Shown here one piece after another: positions 7,874 to 14,809 of a stretch of 64,000 bases of DNA. The position numbers were made by a program, and so were the translations under genes. The number at the start of each line of letters is the position of its first letter. Position 1 is the stretch's first letter. The DNA lies in NCBI GenBank assembly GCA_963813485.1, contig CAWEZE010000004.1, forward strand, positions 170,391 to 234,390, read 5' to 3'. This DNA is from DASQUK01 sp963813485 (GTDB taxonomy: Bacteria > Actinomycetota > Acidimicrobiia > Acidimicrobiales > VFJN01). The notes under the pieces are model-generated. The model was not told where the DNA came from. It ran no database searches and worked only from the letters and a program-made list of their open reading frames with translations.

Positions 7874-9235
7874 TCAGGTGGTGCCGACGCCCAGCGTGTC
7901 GAGGAGCTGACGGGAGTGGAGCAGGTTGGCGCCGCCGCGGCGAGCGCCCTCGCGGACCCGGTTGTCGCTGGACACCACGATCACCGGCCGGCTGGCGGGG
8001 AGCTGGGCCACGAGGTCGAGCACCACGTCGTCAGCCTCGACGTCCGGCGGGGAGAATCGCACCCGCACCCACTGGCGGGCCGGTGCAGGCACGGTGATGG
8101 TGCCTCTGTCGACCTCGGCGCCGTCGAACACCAGCTCCACCCGGGTCGACGTGCGGGCGGCCAGGTCCGCAAGCAGTGCCACCAAGCGTCGGCGCTGGTC
8201 GGCGGCGGCCAGCTCGGGCCAGCCGGTCATGGTCACGTTGTAGCCGTCGACCACGAGAACGGCGTTGGGTGTTCGCAACAGGTGCTGCGCCGCCGCGACT
8301 GAATCGTCGAGCAAGCCGCCCGGCAGGGCCACCGGGGTGCGCCGTTCACGACGGACGGCGGCATCGCTGACGGGACGCCCCGAGGGCTCCGAGACGAGCC
8401 CCGAGGGCGCCGGCTCAGCTCCCCTGTCTGCCAGCGCCGCAGCCAGGCCGGCCAACCCATCCGCGAGCGACGACGCCCCCTGCGCGGCCCGCGCGAGCTC
8501 ACGCGCCACTACGCCGAGGTCGGGAGCCGCACGCCCGGTGTCGTCGGCTGCTGCCGGGGCCGCCTCCTCACCGGAGGTCTGCGGTCGGGGCGCCTCCGCC
8601 TCCAACTCGCGCAGTCTGGCCTTCACGGCTTTCAGCTCGGTGGCCCGGTTGACCAACCGGGCGTCGGCGTCCTTGAGGTTCCGGACGGCAGAGGCCCGCG
8701 CCGCTTCCAGCTTGGCGACCGTGGTCTCCAGCTCGGCAAGGCGTGCTTCGCTGGCCGTCCGGGCGCGGCGCACCTCGTCCAGCTCCCGCTGCAGGCGATC
8801 GAGCTCGAGACGGCGCTCCTCGCCCACCGTCTCGGCACGCGTGAGCGCCGCCTGGGTGGCCGCCAGCCGCTTGGCGGCCGAGCGCTCGTCGCGGGCCTCT
8901 CGCCGTTCCGCCGCGCGGCTGGCCCGCTGCTCGCGATCCTCGGCCTCGATCGCCGCGAGGTCGTCGCTCCAGCCCGGTGGGCGGGTCAGCCACAACCAGG
9001 CCCCACGCCCGACTGTGTCCTCATCGACGGACGCCGTCACCCGGGCGCGGAAATCGTCGTCCTGATCCACGACTCGGGCGATGGCCGAGAGCGCTGCAGG
9101 CGACAGCTTGGCGAAACCCAGGTACGGCCGCAGTGCCGGGGGTGGCAGCACGCTCGGGTCGGCTCGCAGTCCGACCCGAGCGGCCTCGAGGGCGGCCTCG
9201 ACCGCCGGGCGAATCGGCCCCGTCGGGTCGGTCAG
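7874..9235 (-). CDS. Coiled-coil NYN-domain (YacP-like) RNase-type protein
   Basis: About 453 residues in three parts. Residues ~1-90 are a helical domain (ALRPYLGFAKL, VVDQDDDFRARV). Residues ~95-225 are a long charged coiled coil. The last ~170 residues are a NYN/YacP-like PIN-related nuclease domain with VLVVDGYNVT, VFDGAEVD and VVSSDNRVREGARRGGA, which carry the expected acidic metal ligands. Such proteins are predicted RNases. No ATG, GTG or TTG is well placed: a CTG at 9235 overlaps the stop of the upstream zinc-ribbon gene (CTGA) and is preceded by GGGGGAG, so CTG initiation is favoured. A GTG about 28 codons in is the fallback. Confidence 0.8.
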   Translation of the reverse strand: MTDPTGPIRPAVEAALEAARVGLRADPSVLPPPALRPYLGFAKLSPAALSAIARVVDQDDDFRARVTASVDEDTVGRGAWLWLTRPPGWSDDLAAIEAEDREQRASRAAERREARDERSAAKRLAATQAALTRAETVGEERRLELDRLQRELDEVRRARTASEARLAELETTVAKLEAARASAVRNLKDADARLVNRATELKAVKARLRELEAEAPRPQTSGEEAAPAAADDTGRAAPDLGVVARELARAAQGASSLADGLAGLAAALADRGAEPAPSGLVSEPSGRPVSDAAVRRERRTPVALPGGLLDDSVAAAQHLLRTPNAVLVVDGYNVTMTGWPELAAADQRRRLVALLADLAARTSTRVELVFDGAEVDRGTITVPAPARQWVRVRFSPPDVEADDVVLDLVAQLPASRPVIVVSSDNRVREGARRGGANLLHSRQLLDTLGVGTT

Positions 9236-9504
9236 ATCTCCCCCGCGGCCTCGGCTGTCCGCGACGTGCCCGCCTCCCAGGCGACAAGAGTGCCATCGAC
9301 TTCGTGCTCGATGACCGAAACCGACCCACCCGTGCCGCACCAACGGCAGGAGACGTCGTCGACCGACTCGTGGAGCACGGCCTCGTCCTCGACCTGTAGC
9401 TCACCGCCGACGGTGAAGTGATGGAAGGCCCGTGTGCGCCGCGATGTCACCACGTCGAATCGGGTTTGGTTGCCGCAAGCGGAGCAGCGATAGCGCGTCG
9501 TCAC
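9232..9504 (-). CDS. Small zinc-ribbon protein
   Basis: A 90-residue protein with two CxxC knuckles: CSACG (residues 8-12) and CRWCG (about 53-57), a classical zinc ribbon. The start is GTG 9504; a TAGGCT hexamer at 9513-9518 lies eight bases upstream with no ribosome binding site, suggesting a leaderless transcript. Its stop overlaps the probable CTG start of the NYN nuclease gene, so the two are translationally coupled. A nucleic-acid-binding accessory role is inferred from the pairing. Confidence 0.75.
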   Translation of the reverse strand: MTTRYRCSACGNQTRFDVVTSRRTRAFHHFTVGGELQVEDEAVLHESVDDVSCRWCGTGGSVSVIEHEVDGTLVAWEAGTSRTAEAAGEI

Positions 9505-9512
9505 GGGTCACA

Positions 9513-9518
9513 AGCCTA
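9513..9518 (-). promoter_or_regulatory. -10 hexamer of leaderless promoter (zinc-ribbon/NYN operon)
   Basis: TAGGCT eight bases before the GTG at 9504, with no Shine-Dalgarno between. It faces away from the plus-strand hexamer at 9546-9551. Confidence 0.45.
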
Positions 9519-9545
9519 CTGATCCGGAGCGTCCGCCCCCTGGCC

Positions 9546-9551
9546 TACGCT
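9546..9551 (+). promoter_or_regulatory. -10 hexamer of leaderless promoter (AsnC-domain gene)
   Basis: TACGCT eight bases before the GTG at 9560. The 55-bp gap between the two divergent genes holds both hexamers and no ribosome binding site. Confidence 0.45.
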
Positions 9552-9559
9552 GCCCAGCC

Positions 9560-9838
9560 GTGCTGACCGCCTTCGTGCTGATCAATGCCCAGCCCGACCG
9601 GATTGCCGACCTCGCCTCCGACATCGCGGACGTCGATGGCGTCGCCGAGGTCTACTCGGTGACCGGCGACCTCGACCTCGTAGCCATCGTGCGTGTGCGA
9701 CGGCACGAGGAGCTGGCGGAGGTGGTGACCCGCCGCATCGCCGCGCTCCAGGGCATCGTCCACACCACGACGATGATCGCCTTCCAGGCGTATTCGCGAC
9801 ACGACCTCGACTCCATGTGGGGCCTGGGCATCGAGTGA
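9560..9838 (+). CDS. Stand-alone Lrp/AsnC ligand-binding (RAM) domain protein
   Basis: A 92-residue protein consisting only of the regulation-of-amino-acid-metabolism domain: beta-alpha-beta-beta-alpha-beta pattern with FVLINAQP, VYSVTGDLDLVAIVRV and GIVHTTTMIAFQAY. The helix-turn-helix of full AsnC regulators is absent, as in many actinobacterial single-domain members, which form ring oligomers and bind amino acids. The start is GTG 9560. It is divergent from the zinc-ribbon/NYN operon and convergent with the TetR gene. Confidence 0.88.
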   Translation: MLTAFVLINAQPDRIADLASDIADVDGVAEVYSVTGDLDLVAIVRVRRHEELAEVVTRRIAALQGIVHTTTMIAFQAYSRHDLDSMWGLGIE

Positions 9839-9915
9839 GTCAGAACGCCAGGCGGCATGTGGCCAACGCCGTCCGCAGGGCGACCCGGCACGTGGGGCAC
9901 CGTCCAGCCGCGCTA

Positions 9916-9937
9916 GTCACCATCCCGGGAGGGTGAC
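9916..9937. terminator. Inverted repeat overlapping the TetR stop codon
   Basis: Arms GTCACCATCCC and GGGAGGGTGAC form an 11-bp stem with one mismatch and no loop spacer, lying over the stop codon of the minus-strand TetR gene and between convergent genes. No U-tract follows. A bidirectional I-shaped terminator is plausible. Confidence 0.4.
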
Positions 9938-10582
9938 GGGCGCGGAGGCTCCGGGGCGCCCGCGTCGGCCGGCGTCGACCGCGACCGCGTCGACCGCGAC
10001 CGCATCGACCAGCCGGGCGATGAGCGTCTCCCACGGAACGGGATCTGGACGGTCGAGGTCGATGGCGCCGAACAGCAGGAACCCGAGCGCCACGGCGTGG
10101 CAGAACCGCACGATCGACCGCGTGTCCAGGGCAGGGTCGATGGCGCCCGTGCTCTTGGCCTCCTCGACGAGCGCGGTGAGCGACACGGTGCGCTCCTCGA
10201 TGATCCGGCGCAGCATGCCGGCGACCTCGGGATCACGCCGGCCGGCCACGAATGCCTCGAGGAGCAGCGCCTGCCCGCTGTCGAACTCGTCGGTCACGAG
10301 GTGGGAGCCGACCGTCGTCAGGATGTCGGTGGCCCGCCCCTCGAAGCGGTGGTCGGCGAAGAGCTCCTCGAACTCGTCGTGCGAGTTCGCCTCCATCGCG
10401 GCCAGCAGCAACTGTGCCTTGCCGCGGAACCGCCCGTAGATGGCACCGGTGGTGAAGCCCGCTCGCCGGGCGATCTCCTGGACGCCGGCGCCGTCGTAGC
10501 CCTTCTCGGCGAACACCTCGGCCGCGGCCGTCAAGAGGCGGTCGCGGGTCGGGTCGCCGGTGGGCAGGGCTGCGCCGGACAC
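9917..10582 (-). CDS. TetR-family transcriptional regulator
   Basis: A 221-residue repressor-type protein. The N-terminal TetR helix-turn-helix is clear (RLLTAAAEVFAEKGYDGAG, then VQEIARRAGFTTGAIYGRF, residues ~15-53). The rest is a helical ligand-binding domain of the type that ends in an RFCHAVALGFLLFGAIDL segment. Near the C-terminus VAVDA is repeated. The start is GTG 10582 with TAGATT six bases upstream, so initiation is probably leaderless. Neighbours (trpD, AsnC-domain gene) do not identify its target. Confidence 0.88.
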   Translation of the reverse strand: MSGAALPTGDPTRDRLLTAAAEVFAEKGYDGAGVQEIARRAGFTTGAIYGRFRGKAQLLLAAMEANSHDEFEELFADHRFEGRATDILTTVGSHLVTDEFDSGQALLLEAFVAGRRDPEVAGMLRRIIEERTVSLTALVEEAKSTGAIDPALDTRSIVRFCHAVALGFLLFGAIDLDRPDPVPWETLIARLVDAVAVDAVAVDAGRRGRPGASAPVTLPGW

Positions 10583-10588
10583 GATGTC

Positions 10589-10594
10589 AATCTA
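10589..10594 (-). promoter_or_regulatory. -10 hexamer of leaderless promoter (TetR gene)
   Basis: TAGATT six bases before the GTG start at 10582, without a ribosome binding site. Confidence 0.4.
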
Positions 10595-10630
10595 CGGCGG
10601 CGGCGGCCTCGGCGCCCGCCCGAGCGGTCC

Positions 10631-11665
10631 TCAGCCGTTCGAGACCGCGACCAGGCGGTCGAGGGCGGCGGCGGCGGCGCCGGCGTCGATCGCCGCCTGC
10701 GCCGCCTGCAACCCCTGCGCGAGGTCATCGGCCATGCCGGCGACGACCAGCCCGGCGCCGGCGTTGAGGCAGACGACGTCGCGGTGGGGACCAGGATCGC
10801 CGGCCAGAACCCGCCGAGCGAGTGCGGCGTTGGTGGCGGGATCGCCGCCCACCAGTGCCTCGGTGGGCGCCGGTGTGATACCCAGCTCCTTGGGATCGAC
10901 CGAGTAATCCCGCACCCCGCCGTCGCGCAGCTCGACCACCTGGGAGGTGGTGGAGACCGTCAGCTCGTCGAGCCCGTCGTCGCCGTGGACCACCAGCACT
11001 CGCTCGCTCCCCCGGGCCGCCAGGACGCCCACCATGCGTTCCGCCATGGAGGGATCGGCCACACCGATCATCAGCCGGCGAACGCCCGCCGGGTTGGCCA
11101 GCGGGCCCAGGAAGTTGAACGCGGTGGCGATGCCGAGCTCGCGCCGCGGCGGACCGGCATGGCGCATCGCCGGATGGAAGCGCGGCGCGAAGCAGAAGCC
11201 GATGCCCGCCTCGGCCACACAGCGGGCCACCTCCTCGGGTCCACAGTCGATCCGCACCCCGAGCGCCTCCAGCAGGTCGGCCGAACCGGTCGCCGACGAC
11301 GCAGCCCGGTTGCCGTGCTTGCACACCCGCCCGCCCGCGCCCGCAACGACGAGCGCCGACAGGGTGGAAACGTTGATGGTGTGGGCGCGGTCGCCGCCGG
11401 TGCCGACGATGTCGACCACGGTCTCGTTCGGCGGCAGCGTGACCCGCTCGGCCGCCGCCAGCATGGCGTCGACCAAGCCCCCGAGCTCGTCGACCGTTTC
11501 GCCCTTCATGCGCAACGCGACGATGAACCCGGCGATCTGCGCCGGCGTGGCCGCGCCGTCGAGGATCTCGGCCATGGCGGCCCGGGCCTGTTCTGTCGTC
11601 AGGTCGCGCCGCGCTGCCAGCGTCCCCAGAACCGCCGGCCATCCGCCCACCTCGTCGAACTCCAT
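10631..11665 (-). CDS. trpD: Anthranilate phosphoribosyltransferase
   Basis: A 344-residue enzyme of tryptophan synthesis that joins anthranilate and PRPP. The PRPP-binding motif GTGGDRAHTINVST lies at about residues 90-103, followed by KHGNRAASSATGSADLLEALG and the metal-binding DEL/E region (DGLDELTVSTTSQVVEL). The length equals that of typical TrpD. ATG 11665 is preceded by TAGTCT nine bases upstream. No other trp genes are in the window, so the pathway is dispersed. Confidence 0.95.
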   Translation of the reverse strand: MEFDEVGGWPAVLGTLAARRDLTTEQARAAMAEILDGAATPAQIAGFIVALRMKGETVDELGGLVDAMLAAAERVTLPPNETVVDIVGTGGDRAHTINVSTLSALVVAGAGGRVCKHGNRAASSATGSADLLEALGVRIDCGPEEVARCVAEAGIGFCFAPRFHPAMRHAGPPRRELGIATAFNFLGPLANPAGVRRLMIGVADPSMAERMVGVLAARGSERVLVVHGDDGLDELTVSTTSQVVELRDGGVRDYSVDPKELGITPAPTEALVGGDPATNAALARRVLAGDPGPHRDVVCLNAGAGLVVAGMADDLAQGLQAAQAAIDAGAAAAALDRLVAVSNG

Positions 11666-11674
11666 AGGGGCGTC

Positions 11675-11680
11675 AGACTA
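11675..11680 (-). promoter_or_regulatory. -10 hexamer of leaderless promoter (trpD)
   Basis: TAGTCT nine bases before the trpD ATG; the intervening bases lack a purine-rich ribosome binding site. Confidence 0.4.
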
Positions 11681-11703
11681 GGTCTCGCACCCCGATTGCA
11701 CGT

Positions 11704-11934
11704 TCACGAAGCTCGGCGACGCTGGCGGAGGATGCGGCGGCGTTCCCGCTCGGTACAGCCGCCCCACACGCCGTCCTTCTCGCGCACGCTGAGGGCGTGC
11801 TCGAGGCACGCCTCCCGCACGGGACACTGAGCACAGACCGCCTTGGCGCCCTCGGCCTCGTCGTCGGAGGCCGGGTAGAACGTCAAGGGATCGAGGCCGC
11901 GGCACGCGGCATGCTGGCGCCAGGTCTGCATCAT
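11704..11934 (-). CDS. WhiB-family iron-sulfur transcription factor
   Basis: A 76-residue WhiB protein, a family confined to Actinobacteria. The four cluster-binding cysteines are Cys11, Cys34, Cys37 and Cys43 (AVCAQCPVREACL), followed by the GVWGG turn and a basic C-terminal tail (TERERRRILRQRRR) that contacts DNA. Short length and composition resemble WhiB1/WhmE-type members, which bind the primary sigma factor and sense NO through a 4Fe-4S cluster. Start ATG 11934, with ATG 11931 next to it. Confidence 0.95.
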   Translation of the reverse strand: MMQTWRQHAACRGLDPLTFYPASDDEAEGAKAVCAQCPVREACLEHALSVREKDGVWGGCTERERRRILRQRRRAS

Positions 11935-12174
11935 GGTGGCGGGTGGGTCCCCCTATGGCTGAGATCGTCGTACGCGATCGGCGTCGCAGCAGCGAGCTCG
12001 GATCGGAGTTTCTGTTCCCCGGGGGCCGGAACGCAAACCGTGGGGGACGCGCCGGCCCGGCACCGGGAGACAGTCGATCTTGGCACTCCCGACCGGCCGC
12101 TGGCAAGGGTGTTGCCCGGCGGCTCCGTGCCACCTGACCAGCTAGTTCGTGTGAGGGCCGACGCGGCCGACCGT

Positions 12175-12297
12175 TCAGCCGCCGAGCTGCAGATCGCGAC
12201 GCAGCTCGGCCAGCGTCTCGGCGCCCAGCGCGGTCTCGTGCGCGTAGGCGGGATGGGCGACCACCAGCGTGATGGGCCCGGCCACGAACCACTCCAT
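12175..12297 (-). CDS. Possible 40-residue peptide (weak)
   Basis: A short frame from ATG 12297 encodes about 40 residues beginning MEWFVAGPITLVVAHPAYAH and ending in a charged helix (TLAELRRDLQLGG). There is no obvious ribosome binding site. It lies between whiB and the divergent glpD, beside the large palindrome at 12316-12360. The amino-acid pattern looks protein-like rather than shadow-like, but this is a low-confidence call with no family assignment. Confidence 0.35.
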   Translation of the reverse strand: MEWFVAGPITLVVAHPAYAHETALGAETLAELRRDLQLGG

Positions 12298-12315
12298 GAG
12301 GCGGTGCTCGCCCGT

Positions 12316-12360
12316 TCTTTGAAGATTTTTCGGTGCTGTGCACCGCCTTTCCTTCAAAGA
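12316..12360. promoter_or_regulatory. Two-part palindrome upstream of glpD
   Basis: Outer arms TCTTTGAAG (12316-12324) and CTTCAAAGA (12352-12360) are perfect 9-bp complements; inside them CGGTGC (12331-12336) and GCACCG (12340-12345) form a second stem around TGT. The AT-rich outer arms are unusual for this genome. It ends 34 bases before the glpD start. It could be a repressor operator or an RNA hairpin. Confidence 0.55.
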
Positions 12361-12378
12361 CTTCGGGCGACCACCCCG

Positions 12379-12384
12379 TAGGCT
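12379..12384 (+). promoter_or_regulatory. -10 hexamer of probable leaderless glpD promoter
   Basis: TAGGCT ten bases before the glpD ATG at 12395; no Shine-Dalgarno follows. It lies just downstream of the palindrome, which would place any bound repressor over the -35 region. Confidence 0.45.
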
Positions 12385-12394
12385 CTGAGCCGCC

Positions 12395-14116
12395 ATGCCT
12401 CTCGGCACGTTCGATCGCAACGAGAACATCGCCCGCCTCGCCGAAGGCACATACGACGTGCTGGTCATCGGCGGCGGGATCACCGGCGCCGGCGTGGCGC
12501 TCGACGCGGCCTCCCGGGGACTGCGCACCGCCCTGGTCGAGCGTGACGACCTCGCGTCGGGGACGTCGTCGAAGTCGTCCAAGCTCATCCATGGGGGTCT
12601 GCGCTACCTGCAGAACGGCGACGTCCGGCTCGTGTACGAAGCCCTCCGCGAGCGCCAGCGCCTGCTGCGCAACGCCCCTCACCTGGTCAAGGTGCTGCCG
12701 TTCCTCATCCCCGTGTTCGAGGGCAAGGGCGGGATCATCCCCAAGCGACTCGCCCGTGCGCTGGGCTCGGCCATGTGGATGTACGACCTCACGGGCGGAC
12801 TGCGCATCGGCAAGCGCCACCGGCGCCTCGGCCGAGACGCGGCCCTCGCCCACATGCCCACGCTCGGCGAGCGCCTGGCGTGGGCATACCTGTATTACGA
12901 CGCACAGACGGACGACGCCCGGCTCACGCTGACGGTGGCCCGCACGGCGGCGCTCGACTTCGGCGCCACCGTCGTCAACCATGCCGCGGTCACCGCCATC
13001 GTCAAGGGCGACAGCGGCCGCGTGGCCGGCGCCGTCGTCGACACCGGCGGGGGCACCGGCGGCATCGAGGTGCGGGCCAAGATCGTGATCAACGCGACCG
13101 GCGTCTGGGCCGACGACGTGCGTGCCCTCGACGAGGGATCTCACCCCAACTCCATCCGCCCGGCCAAGGGCATCCACATCTCCGTGCCCTGGCACAAGCT
13201 GCGCAACGACATCGCCGCGGTCGTGCCGGTCCGCCAGGATCGCCGCTCCGTGTTCGTCGTGCCCTGGCCCGCTCCTGGCGGCAACGGCGACGAGGGAGGC
13301 GTCCTGGGCGAGGCCGCGGGCGACGGCCGCGTCACGTACATCGGAACCACCGACACCGACTACGACGGCGATGTCGACGATCCCCAGTGCACGCCCGAGG
13401 ACGTCGCGTATCTGCTCGACGCCATCAACCATGCGATCTCCCAGCCGCTCCGGGAGAGCGACGTGCTCGGCACGTGGGCTGGACTCCGGCCGCTGGTGCG
13501 CGATGCCAGCAACAGTCGCACGGCCGACCTGTCCCGCCGCCACCGCGTCTTCGCCAGCGCCGGCGGCATGATCACGGTGACGGGCGGCAAGCTCACCACG
13601 TACCGGGAGATGGCGCAGGATGCCGTCGACGCCGCCGTGAGAGCGATGGCGTCCGCCGGCGAACCCCTCCCCCGCCGCGCCCGGCGCAGCCGCACCCGCT
13701 CGCTCCCCCTGCGAGGGGCCGCGGGTTGGCGCGAGGCCTGCAAGCGAGATGCCCACCTGGGCGGCCGCTACGGCGGCGAGGCCGCGGTCGTCGAGGCCAT
13801 GATCGCCGCCGATCCCACGATGGCCGAGCCGCTCGTGCCCGGTCTCCCCTATCGCCGGGCCGAGGCCCTCTACGCGGCGCGTTACGAGATGGCCGCGACC
13901 GTCGACGATGTCCTGTCACGGCGCACGCGCAGCCGGTTGCTGGGCCGCGACGCCAGCGCCGCGGCGGCCGACGACGTCGCCGAGTTGCTCGCCCGGGAAC
14001 TGGGCTGGTCGGAAGCCGAGCGGGCGGCGCAGGTCGATCGCTTCCGGACGGCTCTGGCGCACGAGCGCGAGGTGCCCGGCCTGCCCGAGAACGCGGCCGT
14101 CGCCGGGAGCGGATGA
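12395..14116 (+). CDS. glpD: FAD-dependent glycerol-3-phosphate dehydrogenase
   Basis: A 573-residue aerobic GlpD that oxidises sn-glycerol 3-phosphate to dihydroxyacetone phosphate and feeds electrons to quinones at the membrane. The dinucleotide-binding motif VIGGGITGAGVALDAASRG lies near residues 25-43, followed by SGTSSKSSKLIHGGLRYL. The substrate region GTWAGLRPLVRD and the C-terminal GlpD domain (about residues 400-560) are complete. The gene leads a five-gene operon; the next gene starts within its stop codon (ATGA). Confidence 0.95.
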   Translation: MPLGTFDRNENIARLAEGTYDVLVIGGGITGAGVALDAASRGLRTALVERDDLASGTSSKSSKLIHGGLRYLQNGDVRLVYEALRERQRLLRNAPHLVKVLPFLIPVFEGKGGIIPKRLARALGSAMWMYDLTGGLRIGKRHRRLGRDAALAHMPTLGERLAWAYLYYDAQTDDARLTLTVARTAALDFGATVVNHAAVTAIVKGDSGRVAGAVVDTGGGTGGIEVRAKIVINATGVWADDVRALDEGSHPNSIRPAKGIHISVPWHKLRNDIAAVVPVRQDRRSVFVVPWPAPGGNGDEGGVLGEAAGDGRVTYIGTTDTDYDGDVDDPQCTPEDVAYLLDAINHAISQPLRESDVLGTWAGLRPLVRDASNSRTADLSRRHRVFASAGGMITVTGGKLTTYREMAQDAVDAAVRAMASAGEPLPRRARRSRTRSLPLRGAAGWREACKRDAHLGGRYGGEAAVVEAMIAADPTMAEPLVPGLPYRRAEALYAARYEMAATVDDVLSRRTRSRLLGRDASAAAADDVAELLARELGWSEAERAAQVDRFRTALAHEREVPGLPENAAVAGSG

Positions 14117-14781
14117 CGGTGCGGCCCGACGCGGAGGCTCGGCCCGATGCCGAGCGGTTCACCGATGTACCCGCGGCCACCGCCCGGGCTCTGGACGCGT
14201 GCTGGGACGCAAACACCCGGCTGCTGGCGACGCTCGACGGGCTCGACGATGCCACCGCCCGCCGGCCCAGCCGCCTCCCGGACTGGACCGTCGGCCACGT
14301 CGTGACCCATCTCGCCCGCAACGCCGACTCGCACATCCGCATGCTGGAGGGTGCCATGGCTGGCCGGGTGACGGATCAGTACGAGGGTGGTCTCGAGGGT
14401 CGGGCGGCCGACATCGCGGCCGGTGCCGGGCGCCCGGCCGCCGAGCTGCTCGCCGACCTGGTCCGGGCCATCGACCATCTCGACGCCACCTGGGGCCGGG
14501 TCCCCGTCGAGGTCTGGACCACCGGGCACGGGCGCATGGGTAGCGGGGAGCTGTGCCCCTGCGCCGAGATGCCGTCCAGGCGCTGGCGGGAGGTCGAGAT
14601 CCATCGTGTCGACCTGGGCCTGGGCGCCGAGCCGGCGGACTGGCCCGACGCCTACGTCGAGCTGGAGCTGCCCAAGGCCCTGGCCCAGCTCCCGGACCGG
14701 CTGTCGCCGGCGGGCCGCGCCGCGTTGCTCGCCTGGCTGGTGGGCCGCGCCGACGCGCCGCCCGGGCTGCCGCCGTGGTAG
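14113..14781 (+). CDS. Maleylpyruvate isomerase-type (MDMPI/DinB fold) protein, probably mycothiol-dependent
   Basis: A 222-residue MDMPI-family protein. The family metal site is suggested by GHVVTHLARN (about residue 58-67) and WREVEIHRVDLG (about 158-169), which supply the usual His, Glu and His ligands. Relatives are mycothiol-dependent isomerases or S-transferases in Actinobacteria. ATG 14113 overlaps the glpD stop by four bases. Its place inside a glycerol-3-phosphate operon is unexpected and its substrate is unknown. Confidence 0.85.
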   Translation: MTVRPDAEARPDAERFTDVPAATARALDACWDANTRLLATLDGLDDATARRPSRLPDWTVGHVVTHLARNADSHIRMLEGAMAGRVTDQYEGGLEGRAADIAAGAGRPAAELLADLVRAIDHLDATWGRVPVEVWTTGHGRMGSGELCPCAEMPSRRWREVEIHRVDLGLGAEPADWPDAYVELELPKALAQLPDRLSPAGRAALLAWLVGRADAPPGLPPW

Positions 14782-14809
14782 GCACGCCCATGGTCCAGGA
14801 CTCGCGGGC

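Noticed and set aside
12075..12110. CIRCE-like TTGGCACTC upstream of whiB
   Set aside because: The required inverted second half (GAGTGC-type) is absent.
12775..14781. A 668-codon plus-strand frame extending the MDMPI protein upstream through glpD
   Set aside because: glpD is certain in another frame, and the MDMPI protein has its own ATG in an ATGA overlap at 14113.
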